A DNA stretch of 15,817 bases from an uncultured Bacteroides sp. (lineage in GTDB: Bacteria > Bacteroidota > Bacteroidia > Bacteroidales > Bacteroidaceae): contig CABROZ010000051.1 in NCBI GenBank assembly GCA_902472795.1, positions 1 to 15,817 of the forward strand, written 5' to 3'. Every line of letters begins with the position of its first letter. Position 1 is the stretch's first letter. Shown piece after piece: positions 1-6,609 of the stretch. Position numbers and translations under genes: made by a program. Below the pieces are notes generated by a model. The model was not told the origin of the DNA, ran no database searches, and was given only the letters and a program-made list of their open reading frames with translations.

Positions 1-93
1 TTGACAAGGCGTTTGTAACGAGCCGTCTCAAGCGGCACTTTATCAAACAGAACATTCCGAACCTTGTAAACTTGTTGACTGAAGCCTTGTCAA
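1..93. repeat. 10-bp inverted repeat pair flanking the first ~90 bases
   Basis: TTGACAAGGC at 1-10 is the exact reverse complement of GCCTTGTCAA at 84-93. The arms are 73 bases apart. The left arm may extend beyond the window. No U-tract follows the right arm, so it does not look like an intrinsic terminator. It overlaps the possible partial reading frame and may be coincidental. Confidence 0.3.
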
Positions 94-122
94 CGAATAA
101 GTTGAGCACTTGCGAAACTTAA
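3..122 (+). CDS. possible C-terminal tail of an upstream gene (partial, 5' end outside window)
   Basis: The frame starting at base 3 is open from the left edge and ends with TAA at 120-122, giving 39 residues rich in Lys, Leu, Asn and Thr with the run LKRHFIKQN near its start. It contains no motif I recognise. No start codon is needed because the frame runs in from outside the window. It could be the end of a real protein, or chance: 39 open codons are not strong evidence. Codon use is less GC-rich than in the genes downstream. The stop lies about 190 bases before dxs, so the two need not share a transcript. Confidence 0.3.
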   Translation, partial: DKAFVTSRLKRHFIKQNIPNLVNLLTEALSTNKLSTCET

Positions 123-313
123 AATTATTGCCCTCCAGAATAAAATACAACCGCATCCGGGAAATCACAAATCCCCCCCTCGCGCAATCATTATTTCCGT
201 TTAAGGCCTTATTTCTACTCACTTTTATACAATTCAGCACAGTTTTCCCCGAAAACATGCACCCAACCACTTTATTTTTGCTATTTTTGCATTTTGTAAT
301 TACCAGACGTGAG
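123..313 (+). promoter_or_regulatory. dxs leader with two candidate TAnnTTTG -7 boxes
   Basis: This AT-rich and C-tract-rich stretch separates the possible upstream stop from dxs. Two copies of TATTTTTG lie at 273-280 and 282-289. Both match the Bacteroides primary-sigma -7 consensus TAnnTTTG and sit 24-33 bases before the dxs ATG at 314. I see no convincing TTTG -33 box at the usual distance for either copy, so the promoter call is tentative. The dxs frame stays open without a stop back to an ATG at 110. The extra residues encoded there are hydrophobic and low-complexity and do not match the family, so I treat them as untranslated. Confidence 0.35.
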
Positions 314-2215
314 ATGGAAAAAACAGAAATGACAACATATAGCTTGCTGAACACGATTTCTACCCCCGATGATTTACGGCGTCTGAACGTGGACCAACTC
401 CCGGAAGTCTGCAAAGAATTGCGGCAAGACATCATCAAAGAAGTATCCTGCAACCCCGGACACTTCGCAGCCAGCCTCGGAACTGTGGAATTGACTGTCG
501 CCCTGCACTACGTCTTCAACACCCCCTACGACCGGATTGTATGGGACGTGGGCCATCAGGCATACGGGCACAAGATACTGACCGGACGACGTGAAGCCTT
601 CTCCACCAACCGGAAATTCAAAGGAATACGCCCCTTCCCCTCGCCGGACGAAAGCGAATACGATACATTTGCCTGCGGACATGCCTCCAACTCCATTTCC
701 GCAGCCTTGGGAATGGCCGTAGCCGCTTCGCTGAAAGGCGAACAACAACGACATGTAGTGGCCGTCATCGGAGACGGGAGCATGAGCGGAGGACTGGCAT
801 TCGAAGGACTGAACAATGCCTCATCCACTCCCAACAACCTGCTCATCATCCTGAATGACAACGACATGTCGATAGACCGCAGTGTGGGAGGCATGAAGCA
901 ATACCTGTTCAACCTGACTACTTCCAACCGCTACAACCAACTGCGGTTCAAGGCATCGCGCCTCCTGTTCAAATTAGGAATACTCAACGAAGAGCGCCGC
1001 AAGGCCCTCATACGCTTCGGCAACAGCCTGAAGTCGATAGCCGCCCAGCAGCAAAACATCTTCGAAGGGATGAACATCCGCTACTTCGGTCCCATAGACG
1101 GGCACGACGTAAAAAACCTGGCACGGGTATTGAAGGACATCAAAGACATGCAGGGTCCCAAGATTCTGCACCTGCACACCGTCAAAGGGAAAGGATTCGA
1201 ACCGGCCGAAAAGGCACCAGGCCTCTGGCATGCACCGGGTAAATTCAACCCAGAAACCGGAGAACGGTTCACTGTAGATACGCACAACCTGCCACCGCTT
1301 TATCAGGATGTATTCGGCGACACACTGGTGGAACTGGCTGAGAAAAATCCAAGAATAGTGGGAGTGACCCCCGCCATGCCAACCGGATGCTCCATGAACA
1401 AACTGATGAAAGCGATGCCCGAACGGGCTTTCGACGTCGGCATTGCCGAAGGACATGCCGCCACCTTTTCCGGAGGTATGGCCAAGGAGGGCCTGCAACC
1501 CTTCTGCAACATCTATTCGAGCTTCATGCAACGGGCCTACGACCACGTGATACACGACATTGCATTGCTCAGACTGCCCGTGGTGCTCTGCCTTGACCGG
1601 GCGGGACTGGTAGGCGAAGACGGACCGACCCATCACGGCGTATTCGACATTGCTTACTTCCGCCCCATCCCCAACCTGACCCTGTCCTCGCCCATGAACG
1701 AACATGAGTTGCGTTGCCTGATGTACACCGCGCAACTGCCGGGCAAGGGACCGTTCGTCATCCGCTATCCACGCGGACGAGGGGTGCTGGTGGACTGGCG
1801 GTGCCCGCTGAAGGAAATCCCTGTCGGGAAAGGACGCAAGCTGAAGGACGGCACCGACATGGCCGTCATCAGCTATGGCCCCATCGGCAACATCGCCGCA
1901 CGAGCCATCGAACGTGCCGAAAAAGAGAGAAACTTATCCATCGCCCACTACGACCTGCGCTTCGTCAAACCGATAGATGAAGAGATGCTGCACGAAATAG
2001 GGAAAAACTTCCGGCGTGTGGTCACCGTGGAAGATGGAGTAATAAAAGGAGGAATGGGTAGCGCCATACTGGAATTTATGGCCGACCACAACTATACGCC
2101 ACAAGTGAAACGCATCGGTGTACCCGACCAGTTTGTGGAACATGGCTCCGTACAGGAACTGTACCACTTGTGCGGAATGGATGAAGAAGGAATATATAGT
2201 GAATTAATAAAGTGA
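314..2215 (+). CDS. dxs: 1-deoxy-D-xylulose-5-phosphate synthase
   Basis: This is a cytoplasmic ThDP-dependent transketolase-like enzyme that condenses pyruvate with glyceraldehyde 3-phosphate into DXP, the entry step of the MEP isoprenoid pathway (DXP also feeds thiamine and pyridoxal synthesis). Length from this start is 633 residues, normal for Dxs. Visible landmarks: the N-terminal CNPGHFAASLGTVEL block (46-60), DVGHQAYGHK (78-87), the ThDP/Mg motif GDGSMSGG (153-160) with NDND at 181-184, YFGPIDGHD (257-265), HTVKGKGFEPAEK (288-300), and the transketolase pyrimidine-binding block FDVGIAEGHAATFSGG (373-388) with the catalytic glutamate at 379. RAGLVGEDGPTHHG (429-442) is also typical. A second ATG at 329 (628 residues), preceded by an A-rich leader, is an equally plausible start; the in-frame ATG at 110 adds sequence unlike the family. 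The gene overlaps trkA by 4 bases, suggesting translational coupling. Product call is firm; only the start is uncertain. Confidence 0.97.
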   Translation: MEKTEMTTYSLLNTISTPDDLRRLNVDQLPEVCKELRQDIIKEVSCNPGHFAASLGTVELTVALHYVFNTPYDRIVWDVGHQAYGHKILTGRREAFSTNRKFKGIRPFPSPDESEYDTFACGHASNSISAALGMAVAASLKGEQQRHVVAVIGDGSMSGGLAFEGLNNASSTPNNLLIILNDNDMSIDRSVGGMKQYLFNLTTSNRYNQLRFKASRLLFKLGILNEERRKALIRFGNSLKSIAAQQQNIFEGMNIRYFGPIDGHDVKNLARVLKDIKDMQGPKILHLHTVKGKGFEPAEKAPGLWHAPGKFNPETGERFTVDTHNLPPLYQDVFGDTLVELAEKNPRIVGVTPAMPTGCSMNKLMKAMPERAFDVGIAEGHAATFSGGMAKEGLQPFCNIYSSFMQRAYDHVIHDIALLRLPVVLCLDRAGLVGEDGPTHHGVFDIAYFRPIPNLTLSSPMNEHELRCLMYTAQLPGKGPFVIRYPRGRGVLVDWRCPLKEIPVGKGRKLKDGTDMAVISYGPIGNIAARAIERAEKERNLSIAHYDLRFVKPIDEEMLHEIGKNFRRVVTVEDGVIKGGMGSAILEFMADHNYTPQVKRIGVPDQFVEHGSVQELYHLCGMDEEGIYSELIK

Positions 2216-3552
2216 AAATAGTTATTGCAGGTGCCGGCGCAGTAGGCACCCATTTAGCCAAACTGTTGTCGCGCGAGAAACAGGACATTATCCTGCTGGA
2301 CGACAACGAAGAGAAGCTGAGCACACTGAGCTCGAACTTCGACCTGATGACGGTCACGGCATCGCCCACCTCCATACGGGGGTTGAAAGAAGTAGGTGCC
2401 GGCGAGGCCGACTTGTTCATAGCCGTCACCCCCGACGAAAGCCGCAACATGACAGCCTGCATGCTGGCCAACAACTTAGGAGCCGAAAAGACCGTGGCCC
2501 GCATCGACAACTACGAATACCTGCTGCCCAAGAACAAAGAGTTCTTCCAAAAGTTAGGCGTAGATTCACTAATTTATCCCGAAATGCTGGCTGCCAAGGA
2601 AATAGTATCGTCGATCCGCATGAGCTGGGTGCGCCAATGGTGGGAATTCTGCGGTGGAGCCCTGATCCTGATAGGCACCAAAATGCGCGAAAAGGCCGAA
2701 ATACAGGACATCCCGCTCCACCAGCTGGGCGGTCCGGAACTGCCTTACCACATCGTAGCCATCAAACGCGGAAGCGAGACCCTGATACCGCGCGGAGACG
2801 ACAGCATCAAGCTGCACGACATCGTTTACTTCACTACCACCCGGAAGTACGTGCCCTACATCCGTAAAATAGCCGGCAAGGAAGACTACGCCGACGTACG
2901 CAACGTGATGATTATGGGCGGAAGCCGCATTGCCGTACGTACAGCCCAATATGTGCCGGACTACATGCAGGTGAAGATTGTGGACAACGACTTGGCACGC
3001 TGCAACCGGCTGACGGAACTGTTAGACGACAAAACAATGATTATCAACGGAGACGGACGCGACATGGACCTGCTCATCGAAGAAGGTCTGAAAAACACGG
3101 AAGCCTTCGTCGCCCTGACGGGAAGTTCGGAAACCAACATACTGGCATGCCTTGCTGCCAAGCGAATGGGTGTCAGCAAAACCGTGGCCGAAGTTGAAAA
3201 CATCGACTACATCGGCATGGCCGAAAGCCTTGACATCGGTACCGTCATCAACAAAAAGATGATTGCGGCCAGCCACATCTACCAGATGATGCTCGATGCC
3301 GACGTAAGCAACGTGAAATGCCTGACACTGGCCAATGCCGACGTAGCGGAATTTACGGTAAAAGCCGGTTCAAAAATCACCAAACATCCGGTAAAAGATC
3401 TGGGACTGCCCAAGGGTACCACCATCGGAGGCCTCATCCGACAGGGTGAAGGTGTCGTTGTAACCGGTAACACCCAGATTCTGCCGGGCGATCATGTGGT
3501 TGTATTCTGTTTAAGCATGATGATTAAGAAGATTGAGAAATACTTTAGTTAA
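2212..3552 (+). CDS. trkA: Trk-type potassium uptake regulator TrkA (two RCK domains)
   Basis: This is a peripheral cytoplasmic protein that binds NAD(H) and gates the TrkH K+ channel. The 446 residues form two RCK units in tandem, as in enterobacterial TrkA. The first Rossmann fold carries GAGAVG (7-12) and the acidic end LLDD of beta-2 (28-31). The first TrkA_C-like domain covers about 140-215. The second Rossmann fold carries MGGSRIA (235-241) and IVDND (256-260), followed by a second TrkA_C-like domain at about 365-446. The second glycine motif is less canonical than the first, as is common in the family. The start is a GTG whose bases lie inside the dxs stop (GTGA, 2212-2215), so expression probably depends on translation of dxs. 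The stop TAA shares its last base with the trkH ATG. The adjacent channel gene supports the assignment. Confidence 0.95.
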   Translation: MKIVIAGAGAVGTHLAKLLSREKQDIILLDDNEEKLSTLSSNFDLMTVTASPTSIRGLKEVGAGEADLFIAVTPDESRNMTACMLANNLGAEKTVARIDNYEYLLPKNKEFFQKLGVDSLIYPEMLAAKEIVSSIRMSWVRQWWEFCGGALILIGTKMREKAEIQDIPLHQLGGPELPYHIVAIKRGSETLIPRGDDSIKLHDIVYFTTTRKYVPYIRKIAGKEDYADVRNVMIMGGSRIAVRTAQYVPDYMQVKIVDNDLARCNRLTELLDDKTMIINGDGRDMDLLIEEGLKNTEAFVALTGSSETNILACLAAKRMGVSKTVAEVENIDYIGMAESLDIGTVINKKMIAASHIYQMMLDADVSNVKCLTLANADVAEFTVKAGSKITKHPVKDLGLPKGTTIGGLIRQGEGVVVTGNTQILPGDHVVVFCLSMMIKKIEKYFS

Positions 3553-5003
3553 TGGTCAACTTTAAAACTATCACACGAATCATCGGTATCCTCCTGCTAC
3601 TGGAAACCGCCATGTTGCTGGCATGTTCCGGCATTTCGTTTTATTATCAGGACGAAGCACTGACCGACTTCTGGAAGTCGGCAGGAATTACGGCCGGTGT
3701 AGGCCTCGTACTGGCCTTCCTCGGCAAGGGTGGCGAACGGGTACTGACACGGCGCGACGGCTATGTGCTCGTCAGCCTGGCGTGGATAGCTTTTTCTTTC
3801 TTCGGCATGCTGCCCTTCTACATCAGCGGCTACATACCAGACATCACCAATGCCTTCTTCGAAACCATGTCGGGCTTCACCAGTACCGGCGCCACCATCT
3901 TGGACAACATAGAATCGCTTCCGCACGGACTGCTCTTCTGGCGCAGCATGACCCAATGGATCGGAGGCTTGGGCATTATTATGTTCACCATCGCCGTGCT
4001 TCCCATTTTCGGTGTCAGCGGCCTGCAAGTGTTTGCAGCCGAAGCCAGCGGACCGACTCACGACAAAGTCCATCCCCGCATCGGCATCACTGCCAAATGG
4101 ATCTGGTCGGTTTACACCGGCATTACCACCCTTCTTGTAATCCTGCTTATGGCCGGCGGCATGAACTGGTTCGACAGCATCTGCCATGCCTTTGCCACAA
4201 CGGGAACCGGTGGTTTCTCCACCAAGCAGGCCAGCATAGCCTACTACCACTCGCCCTACATAGAATATGTCATTTCAATATTCATGTTCATATCCGGCAT
4301 CAACTTCACATTGCTGCTGCTCCTCGTCAACCGTAAATTCAAGAAAGCCTTTCACGATGTAGAGTTGAGATGGTATTTCGCTTCAGTAGTGCTGTTTACC
4401 GGCATCATAGCTGCCGTCCTTTACTATACCAGTCCGATGGGTACGGAAGAGGCTTTCCGGAAATCGCTGTTTCAGGTCATCAGCCTCCACACCTCTACGG
4501 GTTTTGCAACCGACGACTACATGCTGTGGGCACCTGTCACGTGGGGACTGCTGACCGTCGTCATGATAATCGGTGCTTGTGCAGGCAGTACAACGGGCGG
4601 CCTGAAGTGCATCCGTCTGGTTATTCTGGCCAAAGTGTCGAAAAACGAATTCAAACACATCCTCCACCCCAACGCCGTACTTCCGGTACGCATCAACAAG
4701 CAGGTAGTTTCTTCGTCCCTCGTTTCCACCGTATTAGCTTTCAGCTTCCTCTATTTAGTCATCATCATTGTCAGCACACTGCTGATGATGGCTATGGGAG
4801 TAGGACTGGACGAATCGATTGGCTGCGTCATCTCAAGCATCGGCAACATGGGTCCCGGATTGGGCGAGATGGGTCCTGCCTACTCATGGAATGCACTGCC
4901 CGATGCCGCCAAATGGCTGTTATCGTTGCTAATGCTGTTGGGACGTTTGGAATTGTTCACCGTCTTACTGCTCTTCACCCCCGATTTCTGGAAAAAGAAT
5001 TGA
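3552..5003 (+). CDS. trkH: Trk-type potassium transporter, channel subunit TrkH
   Basis: This inner-membrane K+ translocating subunit is 483 residues long, the usual length for TrkH. It belongs to the four-repeat M1-P-M2 superfamily. All four pore-loop signatures are visible in order: SGFTSTGAT (107-115), FATTGTGGFS (214-223), HTSTGFAT (313-320) and SIGNMGPG (429-436). Each holds the glycine expected in the selectivity filter. GRLELFT (464-470) near the C-terminus is another family signature. Many hydrophobic helices run from about residue 7 to 476. The ATG overlaps the trkA stop by one base (TAATG), consistent with stop-start coupling. Uptake is probably driven by the membrane potential and controlled by TrkA. 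I cannot tell from sequence whether H+ or Na+ is co-transported. A CCGATTT/AAATCGG pair spans the stop codon (4981-4987 and 5023-5029), but its long loop makes it a poor terminator. Confidence 0.95.
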   Translation: MVNFKTITRIIGILLLLETAMLLACSGISFYYQDEALTDFWKSAGITAGVGLVLAFLGKGGERVLTRRDGYVLVSLAWIAFSFFGMLPFYISGYIPDITNAFFETMSGFTSTGATILDNIESLPHGLLFWRSMTQWIGGLGIIMFTIAVLPIFGVSGLQVFAAEASGPTHDKVHPRIGITAKWIWSVYTGITTLLVILLMAGGMNWFDSICHAFATTGTGGFSTKQASIAYYHSPYIEYVISIFMFISGINFTLLLLLVNRKFKKAFHDVELRWYFASVVLFTGIIAAVLYYTSPMGTEEAFRKSLFQVISLHTSTGFATDDYMLWAPVTWGLLTVVMIIGACAGSTTGGLKCIRLVILAKVSKNEFKHILHPNAVLPVRINKQVVSSSLVSTVLAFSFLYLVIIIVSTLLMMAMGVGLDESIGCVISSIGNMGPGLGEMGPAYSWNALPDAAKWLLSLLMLLGRLELFTVLLLFTPDFWKKN

Positions 5004-5075
5004 TTAATGGCAAAAAAGTGCTAAATCGGCTTCATTTTGTAATCTCCGCCTAACAAAAAGAAGAATTATTTATTG

Positions 5076-5083
5076 TACCTTTG
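5076..5083 (+). promoter_or_regulatory. Bacteroides-type -7 promoter box upstream of the small exported-protein gene
   Basis: TACCTTTG at 5076-5083, followed by CA, is a perfect match to the TAnnTTTG -7 consensus of the Bacteroidetes primary sigma factor. It lies 34 bases before the ATG at 5118, giving a short leader of about 25-30 bases. A TTTG occurs at 5036-5039, but that is too far upstream to be an ideal -33 element, and nothing closer matches. This box suggests the small gene is transcribed apart from dxs-trkA-trkH. Confidence 0.6.
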
Positions 5084-5117
5084 CACGTCCAAAATATAGC
5101 GTTGAGAAAATCGGTAT

Positions 5118-5483
5118 ATGAAAGAGTGCATTAAATACTTCATGATTCTTCTGCTGGTCGCATCGTTACACAGTGGTGTCCTCGAAGCGGCAAGCGATTT
5201 ATGCACCAAAAGAATTGATTACACCGAATGCGCTTTCCAAACCCCTATTCCCCGTGATCATATCATCGATCACCTCTACGATTATCTCCAGTCGCTACCT
5301 GTCAGCATGGAATACCTGAGCACGGGATCCGTCCCCAACTGCAAGGATATTGCGCTGCCTACCAGCCGAATACGATTAGAATCGACAGACAAAACGATAC
5401 ATCATAAGGGAGTACCAGACTCTGCCGCAACCTCTCATTCCGTGGAATACTATATCTATGGATTAAGGAAGATTGTCGTATGA
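5118..5483 (+). CDS. small exported protein of unknown function
   Basis: This 121-residue protein matches no family I know. The N-terminus looks like a Sec signal peptide: KECIK, then a hydrophobic stretch from about residue 7 to 17 (FMILLLVASLH), then a plausible signal peptidase I site after VLEA (21-24). There is no lipobox cysteine. The mature part, about 97 residues, carries Cys29, Cys38 and Cys75, an amphipathic segment HIIDHLYDYLQSL (48-60), and a C-terminus ending in YYIYGLRKIVV that could be a beta strand. The protein is likely periplasmic. Its gene sits between a K+ transporter and complex I, has its own -7 box and is followed by a hairpin, so it looks like an independent cistron. 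The start is supported by the signal peptide and by the spacing to the promoter box. Function cannot be inferred from the sequence. Confidence 0.7.
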   Translation: MKECIKYFMILLLVASLHSGVLEAASDLCTKRIDYTECAFQTPIPRDHIIDHLYDYLQSLPVSMEYLSTGSVPNCKDIALPTSRIRLESTDKTIHHKGVPDSAATSHSVEYYIYGLRKIVV

Positions 5484-5485
5484 AG

Positions 5486-5506
5486 TCCGGCAAGTTATAT
5501 GCCGGA
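5486..5506 (+). terminator. hairpin just after the small exported-protein gene, possible terminator
   Basis: TCCGGCA (5486-5492), a 7-base loop and TGCCGGA (5500-5506) form a perfect 7-bp stem starting 3 bases after the stop codon. No clean U-tract follows immediately; a T-rich stretch occurs only near 5528-5550. It may be a weak terminator or an mRNA-stabilising 3' structure separating this gene from the nuo cluster. Confidence 0.4.
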
Positions 5507-5603
5507 AGCACACGGCAAACGCACTCTGTTTCTGCTTCTTTATTAATGTTTCCGCATATACCTCCCAAAGCAAAAAACGCTATCGGGAAAGCTGTCCGAT
5601 TAA

Positions 5604-5611
5604 TATTTTTG
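5604..5611 (+). promoter_or_regulatory. candidate -7 box of the nuo promoter
   Basis: TATTTTTG at 5604-5611 fits the TAnnTTTG consensus and ends 25 bases before the nuoA ATG at 5637. This is the only such box I see in the 153-base gap before nuoA. No TTTG -33 element is evident near 5580, so either the promoter is activator-assisted or transcription comes from further upstream. If it is real, the nuo leader is only about 15-20 bases long. Confidence 0.4.
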
Positions 5612-5636
5612 ACTGAAAAACAATCTCTATAAATTT

Positions 5637-5987
5637 ATGAATTTTACTCTATTAGTCACCGTCTTGTTGACGGCAATCATTTTCGTGGGGTTGGTCATCG
5701 CCATTTCGCATGCCATTTCTCCACGTTCGTACAATCCACAAAAGATGGAGCCTTACGAATGCGGTATCCCCACGCGGGGACGTTCATGGATGCAATTCCG
5801 TGTTGGCTACTATTTGTTCGCCATCCTGTTCCTCATGTTCGAGGTAGAAACGGTATTTCTGTTCCCATGGGCGATTAGCGTACGCCAAAGCGGCATATCA
5901 GCCTTATTAGGTGTAGCTTTCTTCCTGTTTATCTTAGTGCTGGGATTGGCTTATGCCTGGCGGAAAGGAGCGTTGGAATGGAAATAA
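5637..5987 (+). CDS. nuoA: complex I subunit NuoA
   Basis: This is a small inner-membrane subunit at the junction of the membrane and peripheral arms. Its TM1-TM2 loop touches the quinone cavity beside NuoH and NuoB. The 116 residues form three hydrophobic helices (about 4-25, 58-80 and 88-108). The family hallmark YECGIP is at 40-45 in the loop, and FEVETVFLFPW is at 68-78. Glu69 and Glu71 are the membrane-embedded acids (the first is often Asp in proteobacteria). The length is near normal. It is the first gene of the nuo cluster, preceded by a candidate -7 box, and it overlaps nuoB by 10 bases, which suggests coupled synthesis of two subunits that contact each other. Confidence 0.96.
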   Translation: MNFTLLVTVLLTAIIFVGLVIAISHAISPRSYNPQKMEPYECGIPTRGRSWMQFRVGYYLFAILFLMFEVETVFLFPWAISVRQSGISALLGVAFFLFILVLGLAYAWRKGALEWK

Positions 5988-6580
5988 ACAAAAAGCCCCG
6001 GATCAAATCTATTCCGTATGAAGAATTTACGGATAATGAGACGCTGCAAAAACTGGTACAGGAACTGAATGCCGGTGGTACCAATGTCATCCTGGCTGCT
6101 TTGGACGACCTGATAGACTGGGGACGCAGCAATTCGCTGTGGCCGCTGACTTTTGCAACCAGCTGCTGCGGTATCGAGTTCATGGCGGTATGTGCTGCCC
6201 GTTACGACATCGCCCGTTTCGGATTTGAGGTAACACGTAACAGTCCGCGTCAGGCCGACGTCATTTTGGTGAGCGGTACGATCACTCACAAAATGGCTCC
6301 CGTATTGAAACGCCTCTACGATCAGATGGCCGACCCGAAGTATGTAGTGGCCGTAGGCGGATGCGCCGTCAGCGGAGGCCCGTTCCGGAAATCATATCAC
6401 GTAGTGCAGGGTGTGGATCAGATATTGCCTGTGGATGTCTATGTACCCGGATGTCCTCCACGTCCCGAAGCTTTCCTTTATGGCATGATGCAACTGCAAC
6501 GTAAAGTGAAGATTGAGAAATTCTTTGGAGGAGTGAACCGCAAACAGCCACGCCCCAAAGACGAACCGGACCAAAAGTGA
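5978..6580 (+). CDS. nuoB: complex I subunit NuoB (N2 iron-sulfur cluster)
   Basis: This peripheral-arm subunit holds the terminal 4Fe-4S cluster N2, which passes electrons to quinone. It has 200 residues. The cluster ligands are intact: the tandem pair Cys63-Cys64 in TSCCGIEFM, Cys129 in VGGCAVSGGPF, and Cys159 in VPGCPPRPEAF. LTFATSCCGIEFMA and RYDIARFGFE (75-84) are typical of the family. The C-terminal tail (about 183-200) is charged and variable. The start lies inside the end of nuoA. Downstream nuoCD follows after 29 bases. All redox ligands are present, so the quinone-reduction module should be functional. Confidence 0.97.
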   Translation: MEINKKPRIKSIPYEEFTDNETLQKLVQELNAGGTNVILAALDDLIDWGRSNSLWPLTFATSCCGIEFMAVCAARYDIARFGFEVTRNSPRQADVILVSGTITHKMAPVLKRLYDQMADPKYVVAVGGCAVSGGPFRKSYHVVQGVDQILPVDVYVPGCPPRPEAFLYGMMQLQRKVKIEKFFGGVNRKQPRPKDEPDQK

Positions 6581-6609
6581 CCCCACCCCAAACTTAGTAA
6601 ACAGAAAAA

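Noticed and set aside
98..121. TAAGTT/AACTTA hairpin near the stop at 122
   Set aside because: A 6-bp AT-rich stem with a 12-base loop and no U-tract is expected by chance in this composition.
974..1735. Long open frame on the minus strand across dxs (253 codons)
   Set aside because: It is fully antisense to dxs, has the composition of an antisense shadow of GC-rich codons (many His, Gly, Val), and no recognisable domain.
3597..4336. Overlapping long open frames on both strands within trkH
   Set aside because: TrkH has all four filter motifs across this region; the alternative frames give His/Arg/Gln-rich translations typical of shadows.
4981..5029. CCGATTT/AAATCGG inverted repeat at the trkH end as a terminator
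   Set aside because: The loop is about 35 bases, the first arm is inside coding sequence, and only a short T-run follows; it is too weak to call.
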